From assembly GCF_014635545.1 (NCBI RefSeq), contig NZ_BMDA01000001.1, forward strand, positions 1,380,739-1,444,738: a stretch of DNA of 64,000 nt, read 5' to 3'. The position numbers and the translations under genes are program-made. The number at the start of each line of letters is the position of its first letter. Within the stretch, counting starts at the first letter, position 1. This document shows positions 27,700 to 37,075 of this stretch, piece by piece. The notes under the pieces are model-generated. The model saw only the letters and a list, made by a program, of their open reading frames with translations, did no database searches and was not told where the DNA came from. Source of the stretch: Acinetobacter courvalinii. Its GTDB lineage: Bacteria; Pseudomonadota; Gammaproteobacteria; Pseudomonadales; Moraxellaceae.

Positions 27700-28179
27700 T
27701 TAAGGTAATACGCGGCGTAAGGTTGCAAAGCATTTATCGCCCTTCTCGCTGGCACAGAAATCAATGGTGTGATCGTTTGACCATTTTACGAAATATTGGG
27801 AAACCTCGCCTGTTTGATCCTGCGCTTGGCCAGAGCAATCTTTTTCATTATTGTCATACTTGATCTGCAAGATCAGTGCAGGTAAACGCTCTTGATGATC
27901 CTCAGAAGGCTGATAATCATATAAACCGTACGACCACTCCTGTCCGCTTTTAATCACTACATCGCTGGAACCACGAAAATTATAGTATTCCACGCATTTC
28001 TTATTATTTGGAATTTCCATTCCCCATAACCCCATAATTTCAGGGCGCGTGGTTACACGAATCGCATTCGCTTTAGCCACTTGCTGAGGCGTTGGTGCTG
28101 TCTTGTTATTTACGACCGTCTCGGCCATAGTCCATGTTGAGCAAGCCCATAATAATCCAATAATATAAATATTTTTCAT
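27700..28179 (-). CDS. Secreted hypothetical protein
   Basis: 159 residues. The frame is open 24 codons further upstream, but the ATG at 28177-28179 gives a signal peptide: KNIYIIGLLWACSTWTMAET. The mature part has Cys residues in NNKKCVEYYNF, EKDCSGQ, DFCASE and DKCFATL, which could form two disulfides, and a WGMEIPNNKKC start often seen in periplasmic lysozyme-inhibitor-like or lipocalin-like proteins. The family is not identified. The gene is divergent from the amidase and convergent with accC. Confidence 0.7.
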   Translation of the reverse strand: MKNIYIIGLLWACSTWTMAETVVNNKTAPTPQQVAKANAIRVTTRPEIMGLWGMEIPNNKKCVEYYNFRGSSDVVIKSGQEWSYGLYDYQPSEDHQERLPALILQIKYDNNEKDCSGQAQDQTGEVSQYFVKWSNDHTIDFCASEKGDKCFATLRRVLP

Positions 28180-28381
28180 AGATTTAATTAAGTCGTCATC
28201 TAAAACGGTGCATGCGCTTAAATTAGCATATTTTTTGATAAAAACACGCATTCATAACCATATAAACACAATATTTTTGGCATGTAATTTAATTGATTGT
28301 TCTGTTATTTTTTCAGGTATTCTATTTTACAACTTATATTTATTTTTACTTTATAACAATTTAGCTTTAGGGATAAAAGCC

Positions 28382-29872
28382 ATGAAGTTTTCAGAATATG
28401 TGCAATACGATGGTCTTGGCCTCGCCCAACTAGTCAAAACAAAACAAGTCCAGGCTTCCGAATTGCTGGACATTGCACTACAACGCACCCAACAGGTCAA
28501 TCCCAAGCTCAATGCTGTGATTATTCCCATGTATGAACAGGCAAAACAGCGCGCAAGCCAACAACGTTCTGGCACATTTGCAGGTGTTCCGTTTCTGGTG
28601 AAGGATCTGTTTCAGGAATACCAAGGCATTCCGACCTCCTATGGTAGTCATGCCCTTAAAAATCGCAATTACATCCCTGATTTTAATGCTGAAATTGTCA
28701 ATCGCTGGGAAAATACCGGTATTGTCACTTTTGGCCGGACCAATACGCCAGAGTTTGGCATTAAAGGCATTACCGAACCTGATGCATGGGGTGCATGCCA
28801 TAACCCGTGGAATTTAAAGCATAATAGCGGCGGTTCTTCAGGCGGTTCAGCATCTGCGGTAGCGGCAGGTCTTGTCCCGATTGCGGGTGCAGGTGATGGC
28901 GGTGGTTCCATCCGTATCCCCGCTTCTTATTGCGGTCTATTTGGCTTAAAGCCTAGTCGCGGACGTACGCCGTGGGGACCACAATTCAGTGAGGCCATGC
29001 ACGGCGCAGCCATGCAGCATGTTCTAAGCAAAACTGTACGTGATAGTGCGGCCATGCTTGATGCCGAGCAAGGCCCTGAACAAACCTCACTCTTTAGAAT
29101 TGAAGCGCCAGCACAAAAATACAGTGACATCATTCAACAAGCACCTAAAAAGCTCAGAATCGCGTTTAATACTCAATCCCCGATTGGCACCAAAGTATCT
29201 CAAGATGCTATTCAAGCAGTGCAACAAACTGCAAAATTGCTGGAATCATTGGGACATATGGTGGTGGAAGATCAACCCCAAATTGATGGGTTGGCCTTGG
29301 CAAAAGACTTCGTGACCACATGGTTTAGCCAGTTTTCTTATATGCAGGCACAAATCAAACAGCAATATGGGGCAACCGATCAGGACTTTGAACTGGATTC
29401 AATCGCATTAGCCGCTTTTGGAGCCAAAACTACGGCAACAGAATATATTCATACCCTTGATAATTGGGGCCTCTATAGCACCCAGATGAATATTTTCTTT
29501 GAACAATATGACCTGTATCTTACCCCTAGCACCGCTTCGGTGGCGCCAAAGAACGGTGAAGTTGCCACACCGACGTGGCAGAAACCTATTTTGAAAGGCT
29601 TGTTAAAACTGGGCAAAGCACATTATCTCGCTCAAGGTAAACTGGTCGAAAAAATGGTACAGGACAACCTGAGCTGGGTCCCTTTTACCCAGTTAGCCAA
29701 TCTCACCGGCTTGCCGGCCATGTCCGTTCCCCTCTACTGGAATAAACAAGGCTTGCCGTTGGGTAGTCAGTTTATCGCGCCGTTTGGACGGGAAGATCGC
29801 TTGCTACAACTGGCAGCACAGCTTGAACAGGCACAACCGTGGATGCCTCAATATCAGCATATCCGGCTCTAG
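28382..29872 (+). CDS. Amidase, amidase-signature family
   Basis: 496 residues. It has the Ser-Ser-Lys triad of this family: Lys in GVPFLVKDLF near 75, the Gly/Ser-rich HNSGGSSGGSASAVAAG near 155 and the nucleophilic Ser in GDGGGSIRIPASYCGLFGLK near 180. Hydrolyses an amide; substrate unknown. The frame extends 58 codons upstream through AT-rich DNA, but the ATG at 28382 has AGGGAT in front and starts the homology, so the extension is discarded. The convergent MFS gene starts its stop codon two bases after. Confidence 0.9.
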   Translation: MKFSEYVQYDGLGLAQLVKTKQVQASELLDIALQRTQQVNPKLNAVIIPMYEQAKQRASQQRSGTFAGVPFLVKDLFQEYQGIPTSYGSHALKNRNYIPDFNAEIVNRWENTGIVTFGRTNTPEFGIKGITEPDAWGACHNPWNLKHNSGGSSGGSASAVAAGLVPIAGAGDGGGSIRIPASYCGLFGLKPSRGRTPWGPQFSEAMHGAAMQHVLSKTVRDSAAMLDAEQGPEQTSLFRIEAPAQKYSDIIQQAPKKLRIAFNTQSPIGTKVSQDAIQAVQQTAKLLESLGHMVVEDQPQIDGLALAKDFVTTWFSQFSYMQAQIKQQYGATDQDFELDSIALAAFGAKTTATEYIHTLDNWGLYSTQMNIFFEQYDLYLTPSTASVAPKNGEVATPTWQKPILKGLLKLGKAHYLAQGKLVEKMVQDNLSWVPFTQLANLTGLPAMSVPLYWNKQGLPLGSQFIAPFGREDRLLQLAAQLEQAQPWMPQYQHIRL

Positions 29873-29873
29873 A

Positions 29874-31043
29874 CTAGCTTTTGGCTGCTGTTTCCACTTG
29901 ATTCGGTAGCCATACCACCAATAATAGCCCCAATAACACTACAGCACTGGCACAGAAAAAGATGGTCATGCCTGAAAGCATCTGCCAGTAGTGCCCTGCC
30001 AGTAAGCTGCCAGACGCTACGCCTAAGCCCCACATGGTGCTATACAGCGCTTGTCCACGGCCTTGTTGCTCTGCCGAAAAATTCTGGAAAATGACTTTCA
30101 TGGCGATCAGATGGAACAGGCCAAAACTAAAGGCATGTAAGCATTGTGTGAGTAATTGTCCAATATAATTGCTCTCTAATATCCCCACCAGCCACCAGCG
30201 CAGACTGGTGAGCAACAGACAAATCACCACCAGTGTCCGCCAAGAAAAGCGGGTAAAAAAGACTTTTTGCGCGACCGCAAACATGACAATCTCGGCGATC
30301 ACCCCCATCGCCCACAAACTACCGATTTGTGTGGTACTAAATCCAATCTCTTTGAGAAAATTACTATAGAAACTATAAAAAGGTGCCAATGAAAATAATA
30401 AAATAAATTCAATACTAAAGAATGCCGCTACAACTGGTTTTTTTAGAACAGGCCACAAGGGTTGTAATTTTTTTTGCGAGCTCGGCGCATGCTCTGGTTC
30501 CTTAATGCTAAATGACCAAAGAAAGGCCAGAAATGAAATCGCTAAAAGTAAAACTGGCAGCATGGCGATCGGAATAATCTCCAGTAAGGCACCAATCACA
30601 AATACCCCGACAATAAACCCGACTGAACCCCACTTCCGTACTTTGCCATACAGTTCAGCTCGTTTCTCACCCAGCCAGAATAAGGTCACCCCTTCAAACT
30701 GCGCCAGAATAGCATTCTGGAAGAAGCTAAAAATCAGCATCAATAATGCAACCGATTGAAAGCTATTTGGAATCACAAATATAGCGAACCAGATACAGGC
30801 TTCCATCCAGGTAGCAATACGTACCAGTAGCATTCGTTTACCTGATTTATCTGCAATCCAGCCCCAAATCAGCGGTGCAAAGAAACGGGTAATAATGGCA
30901 ATTGACGAAAGAATGCCGATCTCTTGATAGTTGAACCCCTGATCTTGTAGATACAGGTTCCAATACGGCATGAAAGTCCCAACGATGGAATAGTAGAAAA
31001 AATAGAAGCCTGACAGCCGAGTATTGATTGTAAGTGATGGCAT
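29874..31043 (-). CDS. MFS transporter, HcaT/phenyl-propionate type
   Basis: 389 residues, about 12 membrane segments. SGFYFFYYSIVGTFMPYWNL and FAPLIWGWIADKSGKR at the N terminus, and KVRKWGSVGFIVGVF near residue 135, match the LacY-like MFS_1_like group with HcaT. Substrate unknown. The gene is convergent with the amidase, which suggests no shared operon. Confidence 0.82.
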   Translation of the reverse strand: MPSLTINTRLSGFYFFYYSIVGTFMPYWNLYLQDQGFNYQEIGILSSIAIITRFFAPLIWGWIADKSGKRMLLVRIATWMEACIWFAIFVIPNSFQSVALLMLIFSFFQNAILAQFEGVTLFWLGEKRAELYGKVRKWGSVGFIVGVFVIGALLEIIPIAMLPVLLLAISFLAFLWSFSIKEPEHAPSSQKKLQPLWPVLKKPVVAAFFSIEFILLFSLAPFYSFYSNFLKEIGFSTTQIGSLWAMGVIAEIVMFAVAQKVFFTRFSWRTLVVICLLLTSLRWWLVGILESNYIGQLLTQCLHAFSFGLFHLIAMKVIFQNFSAEQQGRGQALYSTMWGLGVASGSLLAGHYWQMLSGMTIFFCASAVVLLGLLLVVWLPNQVETAAKS

Positions 31044-31343
31044 TGAACTAGGGACACTAAGCTAAAAATTCCAGCCGATGAAATAAAAATGCTTTTATTT
31101 TAATCGGCTTCAGGAAGTGCATGATACCTTGAAATGCGCTAATGCCCTATCTCTTTCAGATTCTTTCTAAACTTTTGCTACAGCAAATTTATTTGTCTTT
31201 TTTGCCATTGCTCTAAAACACCAGCTTAGCCGATTAACCTTACTCTGATCTACTTGTAAATTTAACAATAAATTTCAATTACTTAATTATTTATTAATGA
31301 TCAAATTCAAAAATGTAATACATTTCTATTTACCATTAAAATT

Positions 31344-31359
31344 ATATCGTATACGATAT
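31344..31359. promoter_or_regulatory. Palindromic operator in front of the permease-dehydrogenase operon
   Basis: Perfect 16-base palindrome ATATCGTATACGATAT, 37 bases before the permease start. The same palindrome with matching flanks (TTCAAAAT on its downstream side in both cases) precedes the deaminase gene at 43919. It is probably the binding site of the GntR protein encoded at 40789. The remaining AT-rich DNA 31060-31343 shows no gene. Confidence 0.65.
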
Positions 31360-31396
31360 TCAAAATAACTAGAGCAATACCGTTAAGGAAAACGTG

Positions 31397-32968
31397 ATGT
31401 CAGGTCAATTTAAGAAACAACTCTCACTCATGGATCTCACCTTCATTGGTTTAGGTGCCATATTTGGTTCAGGATGGTTATTTTCTGCCAGCCATGTCGC
31501 GGCACAAGCTGGTCCCGCAGGTATTATTTCCTGGCTGATTGGCGGTTTTGCCGTTCTCATTTTAGGAATTATCTATTGTGAACTCGGCGCTGCTCTGCCT
31601 AGAGCTGGAGGGATTATCCGCTATCCGGTATTTTCCCATGGCCCCTTACAAGGATACCTGCTTGGTTCAATTACGGTCATTGCATTTTCAAGCCTGATCG
31701 CCATTGAGGTGGTTGCAGCCCGTGAATATGCAGCCGCCTGGTTTCCCTCACTGACAGTTATCCATGATGGTATCCGCTCACCGAGTGTTATCGGTTGGCT
31801 ATTTCAATTTGCACTGTTATGTCTGTTTTTTGCGCTCAATTATTTCAGTATCAAGACTTTTGCTGTCGCCAATAATATTATTAGTATTTTGAAGTTTGCA
31901 GTCCCCGTTTTAGTCATTGTAGCCCTCCTGTATCACTTTAAACCTGCAAATTTTAGCATGACTGAATTTGCACCAATGGGAGCACAAGGCGTACAAGGCG
32001 CTGTTTCAGCAGGTGGGATTATTTTTGCATATCTCGGTCTCACGCCTATTATTTCTGTTGCAAGTGAAGTAAAACGCCCACAATTCACCATTCCATTTGC
32101 CTTGATTTTATCTGTTGTCCTGGCCACCGTGATTTATGTGGTATTACAAGTTGCTTTTCTAGGGGCAGTACCAACAGATATGTTAAATCATGGTTGGCAA
32201 GGCCTAAGCAATCAGTTCCCGCTTCCCTATCGTGATATTGCCATGTTACTGGGTTTAGGATGGCTAGCCATGCTGGTCGTATCCGATGCCATTATCTCAC
32301 CTTCCGGTTGCGGTAATATCTATATGGCAGCCACGCCACGGGTCATCTATGCCTGGTCAAACAGTAATACATTTTTCCGTATCTTTACTCGAGTGGACCC
32401 GAAATCAGGTATTCCGCGTTATGCATTATGGCTGACTTTTGCATTATCACTGTTTTGGACCATGCCATTTCCTTCTTGGGAAAAGCTTATCTCTGTAGTT
32501 TCAGCCGCATTGGTTCTCAGTTATGCGCTTGCCCCAATTACTGTCGGTGCTTTACGCCGTAATGCACCGGATTTACCACGCCCATTCTTCGTAAAAGGCT
32601 TTACATTTCTTGGTCCGGTTTCTTTCATCATTGCTTCATTTATTGTGTATTGGTCTGGCTGGAATGTGATTTCGTGGTTACTTGGTTCACAAATTGTCTT
32701 GTTCGTTCTTTATGTGCTCTTTAAACGCTATGTACCAACACATGAAGTCAGTTTGGCTCAACAATTGAAATCTTCTGGCTGGCTCATTAGCTATTACATT
32801 TTAATGATCGTTGCATCCTATTTAGGTAGTTTTGGTGAAGGTGCTTCCCATGTGCTTGTAGCACCTATGGATACCCTACTGGTTATGGTGATTGCGATCG
32901 CTTGTTACTACTGGGGTATCAATTCAGGTTTGCCAAAAGCCATGATCAAAGATGACAACGAAGCTTAA
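31397..32968 (+). CDS. APC-family amino acid permease
   Basis: 523 residues with about 12-13 membrane segments. KKQLSLMDLTFIGLGAIFGS and GWLFSASHVAAQAGPAG form the substrate-binding start of the APC superfamily; GGIIFAYLGLTPIISVASEV near 210 is helix 6. The first GTG is discarded in favour of the ATG at 31397, six bases after AAGGAA. It overlaps the downstream unused frame only; the dehydrogenase starts 190 bases on. Likely substrate is hydroxyproline or a related amino acid, inferred from the locus. Confidence 0.85.
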   Translation: MSGQFKKQLSLMDLTFIGLGAIFGSGWLFSASHVAAQAGPAGIISWLIGGFAVLILGIIYCELGAALPRAGGIIRYPVFSHGPLQGYLLGSITVIAFSSLIAIEVVAAREYAAAWFPSLTVIHDGIRSPSVIGWLFQFALLCLFFALNYFSIKTFAVANNIISILKFAVPVLVIVALLYHFKPANFSMTEFAPMGAQGVQGAVSAGGIIFAYLGLTPIISVASEVKRPQFTIPFALILSVVLATVIYVVLQVAFLGAVPTDMLNHGWQGLSNQFPLPYRDIAMLLGLGWLAMLVVSDAIISPSGCGNIYMAATPRVIYAWSNSNTFFRIFTRVDPKSGIPRYALWLTFALSLFWTMPFPSWEKLISVVSAALVLSYALAPITVGALRRNAPDLPRPFFVKGFTFLGPVSFIIASFIVYWSGWNVISWLLGSQIVLFVLYVLFKRYVPTHEVSLAQQLKSSGWLISYYILMIVASYLGSFGEGASHVLVAPMDTLLVMVIAIACYYWGINSGLPKAMIKDDNEA

Positions 32969-33158
32969 TAACGATCCTTACAGAGAAAGCCAATTGTCGA
33001 GATGTTGTAGCTGCCAAGCATTGTATATGAAATACGCTGAGCAAACCTGCCTCTCAAAAATTTTCAATCGATTCGTCAACATAAACACAGCCTACTTTCA
33101 AACTTATTTTAAAAGAAGGCCTCGTATTAATTTTCATTTCCATCACATGAGGAAGAAT

Positions 33159-34739
33159 ATGTTTAATCTTTCAGGTCAGAACTTTATTGCAGGTCAACGC
33201 TCAAGCGCAGGCGAGAAAGCTGTTTTCAGTTATGATGCAAGTACTGGTGAGCGCCTACCTTATCAGTTTGCTCAGGCTACAGCAGAAGAAGTGAATCAAG
33301 CAGCTCAAGCCGCATATGTCGCATTTGCCGTATTTAAACAAACCTCTCCCGCTGAACGTGCCCATTTACTTGAAAGCATTGCCAATGAAATAGATGCACT
33401 AGATGATCAGTTCATCAGCATCGTCTGTCAGGAAACTGCCTTACCTGAAGCGCGTATCCGTGGTGAACGCGGGCGAACCACAGGCCAGTTACGTTTATTT
33501 GCCCAAGTGCTACGTCGTGGCGACTATTTAGGAGCACGTATCGATCAGGCTTTGCCAGAACGCCAACCCTTAGCCCGTCCAGATTTACGCCAATACAAAA
33601 CTGGTATTGGCCCGGTTGCGGTGTTTGGCGCAAGTAATTTCCCACTGGCATTTTCGACAGCTGGCGGAGATACTGCCTCGGCGCTTGCCGCGGGTTGTCC
33701 CGTTATTGTCAAAGCGCACAGCGGCCATATGGCAACTGCAGAATATATTGCAACGGCCATTAGTACTGCAATTAAAAAATGTGCCTTACCAGACGGGATA
33801 TTCAGCATGATCTATGGGCAAGGTGTAGGTGAGGCCCTGGTTAAACATCCACTGATTAAAGCTGTGGGTTTTACAGGATCTTTAAAAGGAGGGCAAGCTT
33901 TATGTGATCTTGCAGCTGCACGCCCTGAGCCGATTCCAGTATTCGCAGAAATGTCGAGCATTAACCCGATGATTCTGCTCCCTGAGGCCTTAAAGGTCCG
34001 TGGTGATAAAATTGCGGCAGAGCTGAGTGCTTCGGTTGTTTTAGGTTGCGGTCAATTCTGTACAAATCCGGGTTTAATTCTTGGTATAAAATCGCCTGAA
34101 TTTAGTCAGTTCCTAATCCAGTTCACTCAGCATATGGCACAGCAGCCGTCACAAACCATGTTGAACAAAGGTACCTTACAGAGCTATCAACAGGGACTGG
34201 ATGCATTACTTGCCCATGCTAAAATCCAACATTTAGCGGGGCAGGCACAACAGGGAAACCAGGCCCATCCTCAGCTGTTTAAAGCAGATGTATCCCTGCT
34301 ACTTGAACAGGATGAATTATTGCAGGAAGAGGTCTTTGGACCAACAACGATTGTAATTGAAGTTGAATCTGCCCAACAACTGAGCCTTGCTCTGGCTGGT
34401 TTGCGCGGTCAACTTACCGCATCTTTAATCGCTGAAGCACAAGATCTCAATGACTTCTCCGTACTTATTCCATTATTAGAAGAAAAGGCTGGGCGCCTGC
34501 TGCTTAATGGTTATCCAACGGGTGTTGAAGTTTGTGATGCAATGGTACATGGCGGACCGTATCCAGCCACTTCAGATGCACGCGGAACTTCAGTCGGTAC
34601 TCTGGCTATTGAACGCTACCTTCGCCCGGTGTGTTATCAAAACTACCCTGATCATTTACTACCACCTGCCCTGCAAAATGCCAATCCGCTTGGGATTCTG
34701 CGTTTGGTCAATGGAGCAATGACCGCAGCTGCACTTTAA
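33159..34739 (+). CDS. 2-oxoglutarate semialdehyde dehydrogenase (hydroxyproline pathway type)
   Basis: Oxidises 2-oxoglutarate semialdehyde to 2-oxoglutarate, the last step of hydroxyproline breakdown. 526 residues; GPVAVFGASNFPLAFSTAGG near 150 (NAD site), FTGSLKGG near 245, the Glu in FAEMSSINPM near 265 and the catalytic Cys in LGCGQFCTNPG near 303. This shape belongs to type III KGSADH-like ALDHs. An upstream extension of 69 codons is dropped because AGGAAG precedes the ATG at 33159 and homology starts there. Controlled with the permease by the palindrome at 31344. Confidence 0.88.
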   Translation: MFNLSGQNFIAGQRSSAGEKAVFSYDASTGERLPYQFAQATAEEVNQAAQAAYVAFAVFKQTSPAERAHLLESIANEIDALDDQFISIVCQETALPEARIRGERGRTTGQLRLFAQVLRRGDYLGARIDQALPERQPLARPDLRQYKTGIGPVAVFGASNFPLAFSTAGGDTASALAAGCPVIVKAHSGHMATAEYIATAISTAIKKCALPDGIFSMIYGQGVGEALVKHPLIKAVGFTGSLKGGQALCDLAAARPEPIPVFAEMSSINPMILLPEALKVRGDKIAAELSASVVLGCGQFCTNPGLILGIKSPEFSQFLIQFTQHMAQQPSQTMLNKGTLQSYQQGLDALLAHAKIQHLAGQAQQGNQAHPQLFKADVSLLLEQDELLQEEVFGPTTIVIEVESAQQLSLALAGLRGQLTASLIAEAQDLNDFSVLIPLLEEKAGRLLLNGYPTGVEVCDAMVHGGPYPATSDARGTSVGTLAIERYLRPVCYQNYPDHLLPPALQNANPLGILRLVNGAMTAAAL

Positions 34740-34748
34740 AATTATTCA

Positions 34749-34780
34749 GGAGTTCATTGCCGACAATGAACTCCTTTTTA
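34749..34780 (+). terminator. Intrinsic terminator after the dehydrogenase
   Basis: Arms GGAGTTCATTG (34749-34759) and CAATGAACTCC (34764-34774), then TTTTTA. It separates the MHS transporter from the dehydrogenase operon. Confidence 0.85.
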
Positions 34781-34902
34781 TTTCAATCTAAAAATCTGAA
34801 TTACAGGTGATTCATCTGTATACCAATAAAAATACAAAACAAGAGACTCAAACCCATACAGCTCTCATCAGTAGAGAAGCGTTTGAATAAGGATATTAAT
34901 CT

Positions 34903-36204
34903 ATGACAACTTTAAAAAAGGTGGTTGCCGCCTCTATGGTTGGCTCCGTTGCAGAATGGTACGAATTTTTTCTCTACGGCACAGCTTCAGCACTGGTCTT
35001 TGGCGAACTGTTCTTTCAACAAACAGGCAGCGCTATTGATGGTATTTTGGCTGCCTTTGCCTTATATGCTGTTGGCTTTCTGGCTAGGCCTATTGGTGGT
35101 TTAGTATTCGGTCATTATGGTGATAAATTTGGCCGAAAAAAACTATTACAAATCAGCCTGATTATTGTGGGCATAACCACTTTTTTAATGGGCTGCATTC
35201 CAAGTTTTCATCAAATTGGTTATTGGGCCCCGACACTACTGGTGATCCTACGCTTAATTCAGGGCTTTGCTTTTGGCGGTGAATGGGGCGGCGCAGTTAT
35301 TCTGGTTTCCGAACATAGTCCTGATGATCGACGCGGATATTGGGCTAGCTGGCCCCAAACCGGAGTTCCTTTGGGAAATCTGGTCGCAACGCTGGTGCTC
35401 CTGCTTTTATCTAAAAACCTGTCCCCAGAACAATTTTTAGATTGGGGATGGCGCTGTGCCTTCTGGTTCTCGGCCGTGGTGGTACTGATTGGTCTATGGA
35501 TTCGTAAGAATGTTGACGATGCCGACGTATTTAAGCAGGCACAAGCAAAACAGCAACTTATTGAGAATCAGCAACTGGGGATTATTGAAGTCTTAAAATA
35601 TCATAAGAAATCAGTGATTGCGGGGATTGGAGCCAGATTTGCTGAAAACATCTTGTACTATATGGTGGTGACCTTTTCGATCAGTTATTTAAAGCTTGTG
35701 GTGCATAAAGATACTTCCCAGATTTTGCTCTTGATGTTTGGAGCACATCTGATTCATTTCTTCATTATTCCACTGATGGGACATTTAAGTGATGTTTTCG
35801 GGCGTAAACCAATTTATCTGATTGGTGCAATCCTTACGGCATTTTGGGGATTTATCGGTTTTCCTTTAATGGATACAGGCAATGATTGGCTCATCATGTT
35901 GGCGATTGTGCTTGGCCTGTTTATTGAATCAATGACTTATTCACCCTATTCAGCTCTCATGACAGAATTGTTCCCAACACATATTCGTTATACCGCTCTG
36001 TCTTTTTGCTATCAGGTTGCACCAATCATGGCGGGTTCCCTCGCTCCACTCATTGCCCTTAGTCTATTGAAAGAATTTAATAGCTCGACTCCTATTTCAC
36101 TTTATCTGGTTGCAGCAAGTCTAATTTCCATTATTTCAATCCTGCTGGTCAAAGAAACAAAAGGTCGCTCTTTGGCATTCGAGGATAAAAAAACTTCTTG
36201 CTAA
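34903..36204 (+). CDS. MFS transporter of the metabolite:H+ symporter (ProP-like) family
   Basis: 433 residues, 12 membrane segments. [20 protein letters not shown] starts it; [20 protein letters not shown] and the loop [17 protein letters not shown] are hallmarks of the MHS family (ProP, KgtP, ShiA). By context it likely takes up hydroxyproline or 2-oxoglutarate-like compounds; this is inference. It has its own upstream region and a shared terminator with the convergent AraC gene. Confidence 0.85.
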   Translation: MTTLKKVVAASMVGSVAEWYEFFLYGTASALVFGELFFQQTGSAIDGILAAFALYAVGFLARPIGGLVFGHYGDKFGRKKLLQISLIIVGITTFLMGCIPSFHQIGYWAPTLLVILRLIQGFAFGGEWGGAVILVSEHSPDDRRGYWASWPQTGVPLGNLVATLVLLLLSKNLSPEQFLDWGWRCAFWFSAVVVLIGLWIRKNVDDADVFKQAQAKQQLIENQQLGIIEVLKYHKKSVIAGIGARFAENILYYMVVTFSISYLKLVVHKDTSQILLLMFGAHLIHFFIIPLMGHLSDVFGRKPIYLIGAILTAFWGFIGFPLMDTGNDWLIMLAIVLGLFIESMTYSPYSALMTELFPTHIRYTALSFCYQVAPIMAGSLAPLIALSLLKEFNSSTPISLYLVAASLISIISILLVKETKGRSLAFEDKKTSC

Positions 36205-36215
36205 TACACGTTGAT

Positions 36216-36248
36216 GAAATAGGCCGTCTCGCTGAACAGGCCTATTTC
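36216..36248. terminator. Hairpin between convergent genes
   Basis: GAAATAGGCC (36216-36225) pairs with GGCCTATTTC (36239-36248). It overlaps the stop of the AraC gene and serves both directions. Confidence 0.65.
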
Positions 36249-37029
36249 AGGATTCGTTTATCAACTTTCCGTACGATTTAGTGGCTTTATATGTACCTCT
36301 AAATAAAGTCGGCGACATGCCTGTATGTAGTTTGAATTGACGGCAAAATGCACTATGGTCGGTATAACCACAGCGTAAGCCAATCTCGGTAATGGCTAAA
36401 TCTGTTGCCAATAGTTCTGTTGCGACTTGCAAACGAATCTTGCTAATCATTTGCCGTGGCGTTAAATGGTAAATTTTTTTACAGTACCGTTCTAACTGTG
36501 CAACTGATACCCCGGCAATTGCAGTCAAATGAGCCAAAGTAATTGTTTCAGCATAATTTTTCTTGATATATTCCTCAACTTGCACCATTTTATAAAATGC
36601 GGGATGGGTATTTTCTGGCACATTCAAATCATTGGAAATTCCAGCTATCCCCACCAGCTTGCCAGCAGGATCAAATAAAGGCTCTTTATAGGTTAAACAC
36701 CATCCTGACTGGTTTTTCGCATACAAATGAAGTTCAAGCTGCTCAGAAAGTTTTTTGCCACGGCGAATCACTTGCAGATCTTGTGATGTATATATTTTAC
36801 CGAGTGAATGGGGGAAAACCTCTTCCGAAGTTTTCCCCAGCAAGGCTGCTTTCTCTTTTAACCCACACCGATTGACCAGAGTTCGATTGACAAACACATA
36901 GCGTGCTTCCGTATTTTTAATAAAAAAAACCACTGAAGACAAAGCATCGAATAAAGGTTCTATATTTTCCAGATTCTTTAGAAAATCGTCTAATGTTGAA
37001 GTGAGTTGAGGAATATGAGCCAAGGACAT
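36247..37029 (-). CDS. PAS-domain AraC-family regulator
   Basis: 260 residues. Residues about 25-140 form a PAS fold (VVFFIKNTEARYVFVNRTLV and GKLVGIAGISNDL); residues 150-250 are two AraC HTH motifs (LTAIAGVSVAQLERYCKKIY, ITEIGLRCGYTDHSAFCRQF). This domain pair occurs in regulators of hydroxyproline catabolism. It is next to the D-hydroxyproline dehydrogenase operon in the same direction, 46 bases after it, and is the likely local activator. Confidence 0.88.
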   Translation of the reverse strand: MSLAHIPQLTSTLDDFLKNLENIEPLFDALSSVVFFIKNTEARYVFVNRTLVNRCGLKEKAALLGKTSEEVFPHSLGKIYTSQDLQVIRRGKKLSEQLELHLYAKNQSGWCLTYKEPLFDPAGKLVGIAGISNDLNVPENTHPAFYKMVQVEEYIKKNYAETITLAHLTAIAGVSVAQLERYCKKIYHLTPRQMISKIRLQVATELLATDLAITEIGLRCGYTDHSAFCRQFKLHTGMSPTLFRGTYKATKSYGKLINES

Positions 37030-37075
37030 GAGCTAGAGCAGAACCGAAATAATCACTGTCCTACTCTAGAACATT

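Noticed and set aside
28208-28381. 58-codon extension of the amidase
   Set aside because: AT-rich promoter DNA, overlaps the start of the divergent gene; clear ribosome site at the later ATG.
32952-33158. N-terminal extension of the semialdehyde dehydrogenase overlapping the permease end
   Set aside because: No homology-like content, and the ATG at 33159 has AGGAAG in front.
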